This document shows, in pieces, positions 28,078 to 36,475 of a stretch of DNA of 64,000 nucleotides. Source of the DNA: Desulfovibrio ferrophilus (GTDB lineage: Bacteria; Desulfobacterota; Desulfovibrionia; Desulfovibrionales; Desulfovibrionaceae). The number at the start of each line of letters is the position of its first letter. Positions within the stretch are counted from its first letter, which is position 1. The stretch covers positions 2,562,905 through 2,626,904 of the forward strand of contig NZ_AP017378.1 of NCBI RefSeq assembly GCF_003966735.1, read 5' to 3'. Position numbers and translations under genes: made by a program. The notes under the pieces are model-generated. The model saw only the letters and a list, made by a program, of their open reading frames with translations, searched no databases and had not been told where the DNA came from.

Positions 28078-28182
28078 GGCGGCACTATAGCCCCAACCAT
28101 CGGAAATGCAACGGTTCTGGATGTTTGAAACACCCCGTCGTATTTTGTTGCGTTATGCGAACCTTGAGGCTAAATTTTTGAG

Positions 28183-29547
28183 ATGAACGCAATCACAACA
28201 TCGGTCTTCGACCTATTCAGCATCGGCCCCGGACCATCCAGTTCGCATACCATCGGCCCCATGCGAGCGGCCTATGATTTTCTGACACGGGTCCGTGAAC
28301 TGCCTCCCAGCGAACTGACCCGTGCCGGCAAGCTCACAGTGCAATTGTTCGGGTCCCTGTCCGCCACCGGAGACGGTCACGGCACGGACAAGGCTGTTCT
28401 TGCGGGATTGCTGGGATATCTGCCCGAATCCGTGCCTCAGGAACTACTGGATGACCTCTTGGAGCACCCCAAAGACACCCATCCACTACCCGTGGAGGAT
28501 TGCCGAGTGATGCTGGGACCGCAGACCGTGATCTTTGACAACCTTGAGCACGACTTCCCGTTTAACAACACCCTTGTGCTCACGCTGCTGGCCGGTTCCA
28601 CCCCCCTGCTGACAATGGAATATTACTCCACCGGTGGCGGATTCGTTCAATGGAAGGGCTGGCAGGAGCCGGATTTGGGTCAGCCACCCCACCCCTATGA
28701 AACCATGGCCCAGCTCAAGGCTCAGCTTCAGGCCAAGGATTTGCGCCTGCACCAGTTGATTCTGGAGAACGAGAAAGCCCTGCACGGACGCAGTGAACGC
28801 GAAATTTACGACCAGCTGGACCTTATTGCCCGATCCATGGAAAACGCCGTGCGCCGGGGCTGCGACACCGAAGGCAAGCTGCCGGGCTGCATCGGCCTGT
28901 CACGCAAGGCCCCGACTCTGGTGCGCCGAGCCAAGGAATCCGAGCATAGTGCCGATCGCTTTCTGATGCTGCTGGATGCCTATGCCATGGCGGCGGCCGA
29001 AGAAAATGCGGCAGGACACGTGGTGGTCACCGCGCCCACGTCCGGTTCCTCCGGGGTCATCCCCAGCATTCTCTACGCCCTGCACAACCATATGGGTTCT
29101 GATCGCCAGACCATCCGCGAGGCCTTCCTGACCGCTGCTGCCGTGGGCTTTCTGGTCAAGCACAACGCCTCCATTGCTGGAGCCGAAGTTGGCTGCCAGG
29201 GTGAGATCGGCACGGCCTCGGCCATGGCCGCAGCCATGCTGGCCTACGCCAAGGGCTATCGCTTCCAGGTAGCAGAAAACGCCGCGGAGATCGCTCTGGA
29301 ACACCATTTGGGGCTGACTTGCGACCCGGTGGGCGGTTACGTGCAGATCCCCTGCATCGAACGCAATGCCATGGGCGCGGTGAAAGCCTACAATGCCTAC
29401 CTGATGGCCACCCTCGGCGATCCCACAACCCAGATCATCGATCTGGACAAGGCCATCTGGACCATGAATCAGACCGGACGCGACATGCATTGCAAGTATA
29501 AAGAGACCAGCCTGGGTGGCCTGGCCCTGAATAATCCAAAATGCTAG
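28183..29547 (+). CDS. sdaA: L-serine ammonia-lyase (iron-sulfur)
   Basis: 454 residues, single-chain type. It deaminates L-serine to pyruvate and ammonia using a labile 4Fe-4S cluster. N-terminal beta domain: SVFDLFSIGPGPSSSHTIGPMRAA. Cluster cysteines are Cys338 (VGCQGEIG), Cys380 (LTCDPVGGYVQ) and Cys391 (QIPCIERN). The chain ends exactly at Cys454 (LALNNPKC), matching the known tail-in-mouth Cys that caps the cluster in bacterial enzymes. It stands alone, followed by two strong stem-loops. Confidence 0.93.
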   Translation: MNAITTSVFDLFSIGPGPSSSHTIGPMRAAYDFLTRVRELPPSELTRAGKLTVQLFGSLSATGDGHGTDKAVLAGLLGYLPESVPQELLDDLLEHPKDTHPLPVEDCRVMLGPQTVIFDNLEHDFPFNNTLVLTLLAGSTPLLTMEYYSTGGGFVQWKGWQEPDLGQPPHPYETMAQLKAQLQAKDLRLHQLILENEKALHGRSEREIYDQLDLIARSMENAVRRGCDTEGKLPGCIGLSRKAPTLVRRAKESEHSADRFLMLLDAYAMAAAEENAAGHVVVTAPTSGSSGVIPSILYALHNHMGSDRQTIREAFLTAAAVGFLVKHNASIAGAEVGCQGEIGTASAMAAAMLAYAKGYRFQVAENAAEIALEHHLGLTCDPVGGYVQIPCIERNAMGAVKAYNAYLMATLGDPTTQIIDLDKAIWTMNQTGRDMHCKYKETSLGGLALNNPKC

Positions 29548-29899
29548 CGACCAATCACCGGATTTGCAGTAACCAACGGTATTGAGGCAGGGCTACAGCC
29601 CTTCCTCGATACCGTACCCCCCACTCGGGGCTTTCGCACAACGCCCCGGGTGCTGTTTGCGACATTCTCATTTCCGCGCCCTGCCAAAGCGTGAGCCCTC
29701 TGCCCCTTCACTCTTCCCCGACACAAGCCATGACTCGATTTCATATTTACAGCGGGCACAAACGCTTCCTGCAGGCATGGATATGCCTCCGGCAATATGC
29801 TATCGGAAACACGTAGCCATAAAAAGTATCATATACAGCGCCCTTCACGCTTAAAACCCTGAGTCAGCGGCTCAGGCTCCTTTTGGGGAGGAATAGCGA
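29548..29899 (+). other. Gene-free interval with two stem-loops after sdaA
   Basis: No coding potential that I trust. A stem of about 18 bp with one mismatch and one wobble closes on TACA (29576-29615). A second stem CACTCGGGGC/GCCCCGGGTG spans 29622-29652. A third small hairpin, CCTGA..CTCAGG, lies at 29859-29878 just before yeeE. None has a strong T-run. Confidence 0.45.
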
Positions 29900-30424
29900 A
29901 TGGACAAGTTTACATCGCCAAGGCCTTGGAACCCCTATCTTTGTGGCGGACTCAGTGGACTGCTCGTCGTTCTTTCGGTTTGGATTGCAGGCAAATACTT
30001 TGGGGCATCCACAACCTTTGTTCGCTCGGCAGGACTCATCGAGCAACTATTCGATCCCGAGCGGGTGGCAGTCATGGACTATTTCATCAAGACGGCCCCC
30101 AAAATCGACTGGCAATGGATGTTCGTGGCTGGAATTTTCATCGGCTCGTACCTTGCGGCCAAATTCATTGGCGGATTCAAGATCCAGGCAGTGCCCGATA
30201 TGTGGCAAGAGCGTTTTGGCCCGAGCACGGCCAAGCGCGCCCTGGTGGCCTTCATTGGCGGCGTTATTGCCATCTTTGGAGCACGTTTGGCGGGTGGTTG
30301 CCCCAGTGGGCATGGCCTGAGCGGAACCCTCCAGTTATCCCTGAGCGGATTCATCGCCCTGGTCTGCTTCTTTCTCGGGGGCCTGCTCACTGCGAGGATC
30401 ATCTACGGCAGGGAGGGGAGATGA
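29900..30424 (+). CDS. YeeE/YedE-family sulfur transport protein, first half
   Basis: 174 residues with GGGGAGG before ATG. Four to five TM helices. The signature cysteine sits in LAGGCPSGHGLSG (about residues 135-147), the pattern of YeeE/YedE thiosulfate or selenium transporters. In TsuA the full transporter has two such halves; here the halves are separate genes overlapping by ATGA, so they probably assemble as a heteromer. This suggests uptake of thiosulfate or another sulfur species, consistent with a sulfur-metabolising host. Confidence 0.85.
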   Translation: MDKFTSPRPWNPYLCGGLSGLLVVLSVWIAGKYFGASTTFVRSAGLIEQLFDPERVAVMDYFIKTAPKIDWQWMFVAGIFIGSYLAAKFIGGFKIQAVPDMWQERFGPSTAKRALVAFIGGVIAIFGARLAGGCPSGHGLSGTLQLSLSGFIALVCFFLGGLLTARIIYGREGR

Positions 30425-30945
30425 GTCTGTACTACGGATTGATCACTGGAATCCTGTTCGGCTTTCTGCTGCAACGCGCCGAGGTTATCCGTTATGATCG
30501 CCAACTCGGTGCTTTACGACTGTTGGATATGACCATCGTCAAATTCATGCTGTCCACGGTGCTTGTCGGCATGGTGGGCATTCACCTGCTCTATGACATG
30601 GGCCTGGTACAACTCGACATCAAGACCGCCGTGCTGGGCGGCAACATTCTGGGCGGCCTGCTCTTCGGCATCGGCTGGGCAATGCTGGGCTACTGCCCAG
30701 GGACTTCCGCCGGGGCACTGGGAGAAGGCCGATGGGACGCCCTGTGGGGCATTTTTGGAATGCTTGTTGGCGCGGCTCTGTATGCCGAAGCCTACCCCGC
30801 AATCAAGGTCACAATCCTGACCTGGGGTGACCTTGGCAAGACAACCCTTCCCGGACTGCTTGGCATCAATCACTGGATACTGGTCGGGCTGTCCTGGGCA
30901 GGGGGAATTGCTCTGTTCCGATGGTTCGAACAAAAGGGACTATAG
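30421..30945 (+). CDS. YeeE/YedE-family sulfur transport protein, second half
   Basis: 174 residues from the ATG that overlaps the stop of its partner. Start chosen because the membrane protein begins there (MSLYYGLITGILFGFLLQRAE); the open frame runs further upstream only as shadow. The signature is LGYCPGTSAGALGEGRWDALWG. Four or five TM helices end in WAGGIALFRWFEQKGL. Together with the previous gene it forms a complete two-half transporter. Confidence 0.85.
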   Translation: MSLYYGLITGILFGFLLQRAEVIRYDRQLGALRLLDMTIVKFMLSTVLVGMVGIHLLYDMGLVQLDIKTAVLGGNILGGLLFGIGWAMLGYCPGTSAGALGEGRWDALWGIFGMLVGAALYAEAYPAIKVTILTWGDLGKTTLPGLLGINHWILVGLSWAGGIALFRWFEQKGL

Positions 30946-30952
30946 CACGTAG

Positions 30953-30985
30953 CGCCAACTGTTGATCACTCAACAGTTGGCGTTT
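30953..30985 (+). terminator. Terminator of the yeeE pair
   Basis: A 12-bp perfect stem (CGCCAACTGTTG with its complement, 30953-30982) followed by TTTC; also shared by the convergent arfB gene. Confidence 0.75.
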
Positions 30986-31413
30986 CAATCCTCGGAACTG
31001 ACCTTGCCGCGAGTCTTCTTCAGGCCTGCACGTTGCTTCTTCGAGTCCAGACGGCGATGCTTGGAGGCCAGTGTAGGCCGGGTCTTACGCCTGGCCTTGG
31101 GGCGTTTCAAGGCCTCGCGCAACAGCTCGGCAAACCGTTTGACGGCCAACTCCTTGTTGGACAACTGGCTGCGAGTGTCGCGCGCAGTCAAACGCAAAGC
31201 TCCATCGCGCCCGATACGATTGGCGAGCTTGTCCTGAATTCTGACACGCTGCGGCCCGGACAGCGAGGGCGACCCCGCAACATCAAAAATCAACGTTACG
31301 CTGGTGGCGACCTTGTTCACATTCTGACCGCCGGGTCCACCACTGCGCACAGCCGTGAATTGCACCTCATCCATGGGGATGCTCAACTGAGCATTGATAT
31401 AAACGATATCCAT
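30985..31413 (-). CDS. arfB: Peptidyl-tRNA hydrolase ArfB (YaeJ) family
   Basis: 142 residues with the release-factor catalytic loop SGGPGGQNVNKVATSVTL (GGQ at 28-30). A strongly basic tail follows (KARRKTRPTLASKHRRLDSKKQRAGLKKTRGK) that in ArfB enters the empty mRNA channel. It lacks a codon-recognition domain, so it should hydrolyse peptidyl-tRNA on stalled, non-stop ribosomes. The gene is single and convergent with yeeE. Confidence 0.9.
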   Translation of the reverse strand: MDIVYINAQLSIPMDEVQFTAVRSGGPGGQNVNKVATSVTLIFDVAGSPSLSGPQRVRIQDKLANRIGRDGALRLTARDTRSQLSNKELAVKRFAELLREALKRPKARRKTRPTLASKHRRLDSKKQRAGLKKTRGKVSSED

Positions 31414-31535
31414 CTTATTCTTGACCCTTTTATCCTATCGAAATACTAGGGCACAGCCGATTCGAATCGGCATTGACCCCTAGCGAACAAGTCTTATACT
31501 CCCCCTCCGAACCAAGCAACACCGGAGGACTCCCC

Positions 31536-31955
31536 ATGAAGATTGCCATTCCCACGAAAACCGACGACAATGGCGTGCATATCGTAGACTCGCATTTTGG
31601 ACACTGCGAATTCTTCACCGTACTGACCCTGGACGACGAGACCAAGGAAGTCCTGGTCGAAGAACATGTGGCCGCCCCCGAGGGCTGCGGTTGCAAATCC
31701 AACATCGCCGCCACCATGGCCTCCGAGGGTGTGACCACCCTTCTGGCTGGCAACATGGGTCAAGGCGCCGTGAACAAGCTGGCCGAATCCGGCATCCAGA
31801 CCATCCGCGGTCTGGAAGGTTCAGTGCGCGAAGGCCTGCAGGCCTGGCTGGACGGAAAGGTCCAGGACCAGCCTGATATCTGCGACCATGACCATGGTGA
31901 TGACGGCCACGGCTGCCACCATCATGAAATTCCAACCTTGAAACCCCTGAGCTAG
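31536..31955 (+). CDS. NifX/NifB-type dinitrogenase cofactor-family protein with His-rich tail
   Basis: 139 residues from ATG at 31536 (GGAGG seven bases upstream). The fold MKIAIPTKTDDNGVHIVDSHFGHCEFFTV...VTTLLAGNMGQGAVNKLAESGIQTIRG is that of the NifX/NafY/NifB-C-terminal superfamily, which binds iron-sulfur or FeMo cofactor precursors. A His/Asp-rich tail (DHDHGDDGHGCHHHE) adds a likely metal-binding end. No nif genes lie nearby, so a direct nitrogenase role is not supported. Many anaerobes have such orphan proteins. It is immediately followed by the next gene with no gap. Confidence 0.85.
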   Translation: MKIAIPTKTDDNGVHIVDSHFGHCEFFTVLTLDDETKEVLVEEHVAAPEGCGCKSNIAATMASEGVTTLLAGNMGQGAVNKLAESGIQTIRGLEGSVREGLQAWLDGKVQDQPDICDHDHGDDGHGCHHHEIPTLKPLS

Positions 31956-32246
31956 ATGAAAGCACCAGCCCCGCAAATCCGCATCAAACGGTTCCCCATC
32001 GATCCTCAGCTGGCATTTTACCGCCTGAGCATCGAGGACTCCGTACGTACGGATCTGTTGGCCCTGCTGGTGGAGCGCATCCAGGCGCAACTGGCCGACG
32101 CGACCAGTGAAACCAAGGTCAACCTTACAGCGGACGGCGGAGCATTCATCATGGCCTTCCTGCCCGACAAACGTCCCCTGAGCAAACAGGACGTGCAGGC
32201 CCTGACAGATGCCGCCGTGCACGAACATATCAAGGAGCATCAATGA
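31956..32246 (+). CDS. Hypothetical protein following the NifX-like gene
   Basis: 96 residues. The ATG directly follows the stop of the NifX-like gene, and its own stop overlaps the next ATG (ATGA at 32243). Three genes therefore form one tight unit. The sequence ([36 protein letters not shown]...[15 protein letters not shown]) is soluble and helix-rich with no signal peptide or metal motif. I do not recognise the family. Confidence 0.6.
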   Translation: MKAPAPQIRIKRFPIDPQLAFYRLSIEDSVRTDLLALLVERIQAQLADATSETKVNLTADGGAFIMAFLPDKRPLSKQDVQALTDAAVHEHIKEHQ

Positions 32247-32733
32247 CCAAACCCAAGGACTGTCCCTGCGGTTCCGGCAAGGAATACACGGCCTGCTGCG
32301 AGCCCATCATCAACGGCACCCCTGCTCCCACTGCCGAAGCACTGATGCGCTCGCGCTACAGCGCCTATGTGGTGGGCAACATCGACTACATCCAGACCAG
32401 CCTGGCCCCGAGAAGCACAAGAGTTTCGATCCCGAAGGCGCGCAGCAGTGGTCCGACTCCGCCACATGGCTGGGCCTGACCGTTCATGACACCAAGGACG
32501 GCGGCCCCGACGATGAGACTGGCGAAGTGGAATTCACCGCCGTCTTCGAACAGTCCGGTGGACGCAACGAACATCACGAATACGCCCAGTTCCGCCGCGA
32601 AGGCGAGCACTGGCTGTATGTGGACGGCAACATTGTCGGAGCCACCGTGCGTCGCGAAACCCCCAAGATCGGTCGCAACGAGCCCTGCCCCTGCGGCAGC
32701 GGAAAAAAATACAAGAAGTGCTGCATGGGCTAA
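32243..32733 (+). pseudogene. SEC-C motif (YchJ/UPF0225-like) protein gene broken by a one-base frameshift
   Basis: Two frames together give one protein of about 163 residues. From ATG 32243 the frame encodes the N-terminal SEC-C knuckle ([13 protein letters not shown]) and [22 protein letters not shown]. At the C4 run 32406-32409 the sense shifts to the next frame ([16 protein letters not shown]...), ending with a second knuckle ([15 protein letters not shown]). Restoring one C would join them. SEC-C knuckles bind zinc; the YchJ family has no firm function. Either a recent mutation or a sequencing error; both halves otherwise look intact. Confidence 0.8.
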
Positions 32734-32910
32734 TCAGCCCTTTCTGGCCCGGCCTGGCAAAACCGTCAGCCGGGCCAGCAGCCCTTGAATGACTTCCGCT
32801 CCCAACCCTGGGCAAGGCAGGTGTCTCGAGACGACTTCCCACACAGGGTACAAAATGACTCCCACGAGTCCTGCCCCACAGTACCGATTCTCTGAAGCGC
32901 TGAAGGACAC

Positions 32911-33633
32911 ATGACCAACACCCCTCCGCATGCCCCCCTCCCGGCTTACAGCGTCCGTGAAAGCTCCCGGGCCAAGCGAGTGACCTTGCGTGTCAGTCCA
33001 CGCTCGGGGGTGGAAGTGGTCGTGCCCAAGGGGTTTGACAGGGACCGGGTGCCAAGCATCGTGGCCGACCGTAAGGAGTGGCTGCATCGACAGATTCAGC
33101 GGCTGTCGGAGGGTGGATGGTCTTCCGAACCACCGCTCATGCCCGGGGAACTGAATCTCCAGACCCTGGACAGGGTCCTGCGCATCGATATCGCGCACAA
33201 CCCGCGCAAAGCTCCGGCCCTGACCCAGAGCGGACCGGACAGCCTTCTGCTCACAGGGGACTCGTCTGATCAATCAGCCTGCCGCAAGTGCATCCTGACC
33301 TGGCTCAAACAGCAGGCACGGTTGCACCTTGTTCCCTGGCTGCGTGAGCTGTCTGAAGAAATACACCTGCCCTTTGAGCGCGCCCGAGTCCGGGCTCAAA
33401 AATCACGATGGGGAAGCTGTTCGGCCCGCGGCACCATCAGCCTGAACTGCAAGCTGCTCTTCCTGCCCCGGCCCCTGACCAGGCACGTATTGCTTCACGA
33501 ACTGGCCCACATCAAACAGCTCAACCACTCTGCCGAATTCTGGGCCCTGCTGCACTCGCTGGATCATCACGGCGCAACCCATGACCACGAGTTATCCGGG
33601 GCCTGGAAGCATGTTCCGCGCTGGCTAGGCTAG
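32911..33633 (+). CDS. DUF45/YgjP-type zinc metallopeptidase-like protein
   Basis: 240 residues, from ATG 32911. Carries the YgjP/DUF45 pattern: VTLRVSPRSGVEVVVPKGF, the mid motif RVRAQKSRWGSCSARGTISLNCKL and the zinc site HELAH (196-200) with a third His in LNHSAEFW. These soluble metallopeptidase-fold proteins are related to the HtpX/M48 group. Function is unclear. No obvious operon partner. Confidence 0.85.
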   Translation: MTNTPPHAPLPAYSVRESSRAKRVTLRVSPRSGVEVVVPKGFDRDRVPSIVADRKEWLHRQIQRLSEGGWSSEPPLMPGELNLQTLDRVLRIDIAHNPRKAPALTQSGPDSLLLTGDSSDQSACRKCILTWLKQQARLHLVPWLRELSEEIHLPFERARVRAQKSRWGSCSARGTISLNCKLLFLPRPLTRHVLLHELAHIKQLNHSAEFWALLHSLDHHGATHDHELSGAWKHVPRWLG

Positions 33634-33641
33634 ACAGGCAC

Positions 33642-34166
33642 TCAATACGCCCGGGCCTTATCCCTTGGACCTGCCCCATCGACAGAGACCTGCGCCGCAC
33701 CATCGCCAAAGGCGACCTCCACGATGATGTCACCATACAGCGTGGTAAATGCCAGACAGAGCACCGGATCACCACAATGAACGATGGCATGCCCCTGCCC
33801 CGTGATGACCTGGGGAATCGCAGCGCTGAATGTCTGGCCGATTTGTTCCAATCCCTGGCGGGCCTTGCCCGAGATCACATTGGTCAACTCACCCACGGCA
33901 TCGATGACGCACTCATCCATGCAGGTCATCCGCTCGCCAAGCATGTTGCCCACAATAGCCAAGGCGCAACGCTCAGAGAATGTCACGGCAATGGTGCCCT
34001 GCACCTCTCCCGTAATACCGATCAGCCCCGACACATCGCCACGAGCTGAGCTGTCCTGCTTCAGATACGGGCTTCCCGGTGCCGCCCGCACCTGGGCCAT
34101 GGTGGACAACACTTCCACCACGGCATTCAGAAACGGATTCACCACGTCCACATTGATACGAGCCAT
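33642..34166 (-). CDS. CheX-like chemotaxis phosphatase
   Basis: 174 residues from ATG at 34166, preceded by a GAGGGGG box (an upstream extension is not family-like). The N-terminus MARINVDVVNPFLNAVVEVLSTM is the standard CheX/CheC opening. The catalytic helix DECVIDAVGELTNVISGKARQ has Glu93 and Asn96 in the ExxN arrangement used to dephosphorylate CheY-P. One such motif, rather than two, favours CheX. No che genes are adjacent; the gene upstream is a sensor kinase. Confidence 0.85.
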   Translation of the reverse strand: MARINVDVVNPFLNAVVEVLSTMAQVRAAPGSPYLKQDSSARGDVSGLIGITGEVQGTIAVTFSERCALAIVGNMLGERMTCMDECVIDAVGELTNVISGKARQGLEQIGQTFSAAIPQVITGQGHAIVHCGDPVLCLAFTTLYGDIIVEVAFGDGAAQVSVDGAGPRDKARAY

Positions 34167-34444
34167 AAGCCCCCCTCGCCAAACCAGGCAATGGGGCAGA
34201 AAACGGATGGAGATTCGGGAGAGGGTCGTTGCGACTTTGCGGCGCTTCGGCCTTGTGCATGGAGGATGCGGCCATCCAGGCAACCCGGCGTTCTCATTGA
34301 GATCCGTGGCTTTCCGTCCCTGCCTCGCAACAGGTTTGGCTTTATACTGAACAACCCCATCTTATTGGGTCTGGCAGCAAAGGGTCAACTCAAAAAACGA
34401 TTCGCCGATATCAAAGAATCTTCGGGCGAACAGACTCCTGAAAG

Positions 34445-36253
34445 TCAGGACTTGGGCAACGTCACCCAGACGGCAGTACCCTCGTCCTCGGAGGTGCTGA
34501 AACCGATGTCACCGCCATGCACCTGAGCAATCAGCCGGGCGCTGTAGGTCCCCAGCCCGGTCCCCTTGGGTTTGCCGCTGGTCACGTATTTATCAAAAAA
34601 ATGTTCACGCACGGACTCTGGAACAACCCCGTCATTCCAGACCGTGGCTCTGGCCTGACCATTATTTTCGAGCCGGATACGAACCTCGCCCCGCTGAGGA
34701 GACGCTTCCACTGCATTCTGAACCAGATTGGCAAACAGCGTATAACACAGCAGATCATCTCCACGGATACGCCCGCTTCCTTCAGAGGGGTACTCCTCCA
34801 GCATAAATGCCACCTGCCGGCGCTTCGCCTTCTCGGCCAGATCCTCCATCACTCTCTCCATAACAAGCGAAAGGTTCACAGGTCTGGCGGACATCTCAAA
34901 GGTGCCCTGCTCCATGCGATACAAATCCAGAGAACGGTTGAGCAGGTCCAACATCTTGAATCCGTTACCAGCAATGCGGGCAACCATATCCCGCTGCTCC
35001 TCATTCAGGTCCTGCTCGTCATGAAGCAATTCGGCATAGGAAATGATCGACGACAACGGAGTCCGCAAATCATGGCGGGTGATGCTGTCAACATCGGCCC
35101 GCAGCTGTTCGGCCTGTTTCCGATCGGTGATGTCCTGGAAGCTGCCATCAAGACGCTCGGGGCCATTCCCCAGGTCCAAAACCCGTCCCATGACCCTGGC
35201 GTGGCGGGCTTGGCCGCTGGTGGTTGAGTACCGAACTTCCCGATCAAACATGGATTTTTCCACCAGAGCCTTGTCCATGTCGGCCTGCAAAGATGGCAAA
35301 TCGTCGGGATGAATATGTCGCTCAATCAACCGGCCCGAAGGCGCCATCTCCCGCGGGGAATAGCCCAGAAGGCGATACAGTTCATCAGACCAACCAGTCT
35401 CACCTGTCTCCAGATTCTCGTGCCAGCTCCCGAACCGGGCCAGCCCCTGAGCCGCCTGCAACTCCTCACGGCTGCTGTTCAACTTCCGGAACAAAACATC
35501 CTGCGGTCTGGCGTATCCAGCTTCCACCACGGCCTTGAAAATGAGGTAGAACGAGCCCACCTTGGCAAAGTGCCCCACAATCAACGAGAGGTCATAGACA
35601 CTCACGTAGAACGTGAACAACAACTCCGCACCCACTGAAAAGACAATGGAGAGAGAGATCAACCAATAGGCGGCCCTTCCAATCACTGCACGGGCACGCC
35701 CCAGAGTGAGCAGAGCCAGCAGGAACAGGACGCAGATCGCAATCTCGCTGATTCGCTTGAATGGTGTCAGCCCCTGTCCATCGACATAGCAATCCGGAAA
35801 ATAGCCCATAAAGATGCCAGCGATCAGCCCCATACCCAGCAGGGCATAGCCCCAGAACGCAGCGGTCAAATTAATCCTTCTGCTTGCCAGCAGGCCCGCA
35901 ACCAAAAGGGCACAGCCTTCCAGATATCGCCCTGCTATCCATAGCTGGGTGGGAAGATTGGCATCATGCCCGGGGAAGACCCCCATCCCCTTGAACGCCA
36001 GGGTATGCAGCAGGTCGATTGTAGCTATATGGAAATAGGCCGCCCCGAGCAGAATGAGATATCCGCTCTGAATACGCTCACGCGAGCTGTAGGCCAACAC
36101 GAACATCGAGAAGGCAACAACAACGCTGAACAGTTCTGAGAGCGTATGGAACAACAAAAAATTGTAAGAGGAGAAAAGCACCAGCACGACCGTGATAAAC
36201 AGACCGGCGGCTACTTCAAGCCAGGAGTCAAAGACATAGAGTACTTTTTTCAT
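34445..36253 (-). CDS. MASE3-PAS histidine kinase
   Basis: 602 residues from ATG at 36253, six bases after AAGGA. About seven TM helices form an N-terminal MASE3-type sensor (HIATIDLLHTLAFKGMGVF...ANLPTQLWIAGRYLE). Then a PAS/PAC domain (about 275-385; GSWHENLETGETGWSDELYRLLGYSPREM), a HisKA helix (RHDLRTPLSSIISYAELL) and a HATPase with N box (LFANLVQNAVEASP) and G2 (GTGLGTYSARLIAQVHGG). No partner response regulator is adjacent, so it is an orphan or signals in trans. A divergent kinase gene lies 222 nt away. Confidence 0.88.
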   Translation of the reverse strand: MKKVLYVFDSWLEVAAGLFITVVLVLFSSYNFLLFHTLSELFSVVVAFSMFVLAYSSRERIQSGYLILLGAAYFHIATIDLLHTLAFKGMGVFPGHDANLPTQLWIAGRYLEGCALLVAGLLASRRINLTAAFWGYALLGMGLIAGIFMGYFPDCYVDGQGLTPFKRISEIAICVLFLLALLTLGRARAVIGRAAYWLISLSIVFSVGAELLFTFYVSVYDLSLIVGHFAKVGSFYLIFKAVVEAGYARPQDVLFRKLNSSREELQAAQGLARFGSWHENLETGETGWSDELYRLLGYSPREMAPSGRLIERHIHPDDLPSLQADMDKALVEKSMFDREVRYSTTSGQARHARVMGRVLDLGNGPERLDGSFQDITDRKQAEQLRADVDSITRHDLRTPLSSIISYAELLHDEQDLNEEQRDMVARIAGNGFKMLDLLNRSLDLYRMEQGTFEMSARPVNLSLVMERVMEDLAEKAKRRQVAFMLEEYPSEGSGRIRGDDLLCYTLFANLVQNAVEASPQRGEVRIRLENNGQARATVWNDGVVPESVREHFFDKYVTSGKPKGTGLGTYSARLIAQVHGGDIGFSTSEDEGTAVWVTLPKS

Positions 36254-36475
36254 CTCCCATCCTTCACAGGCCATTGTCCTTCATTTTCAGACACATCCAA
36301 CCACGCAGCTCTGAGTCCTGTACCACCAACAGCCACACCTCGCAAAACATAGTGTTGAGACTCAATACAAACAGAATCGAAGACTATCCATCATCCAGAC
36401 CTTGCAATTACACCGCAATTTGTCATTATTGCATGAGCCCATAATAGTTTTAGGCCTTCAGCGCGGACGGAGCCC

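Noticed and set aside
29926-30945. 339-codon frame reading through both yeeE genes
   Set aside because: Its first 165 codons are out of frame with yeeE half 1. The true second gene starts at the ATG overlapping the first stop (30421).
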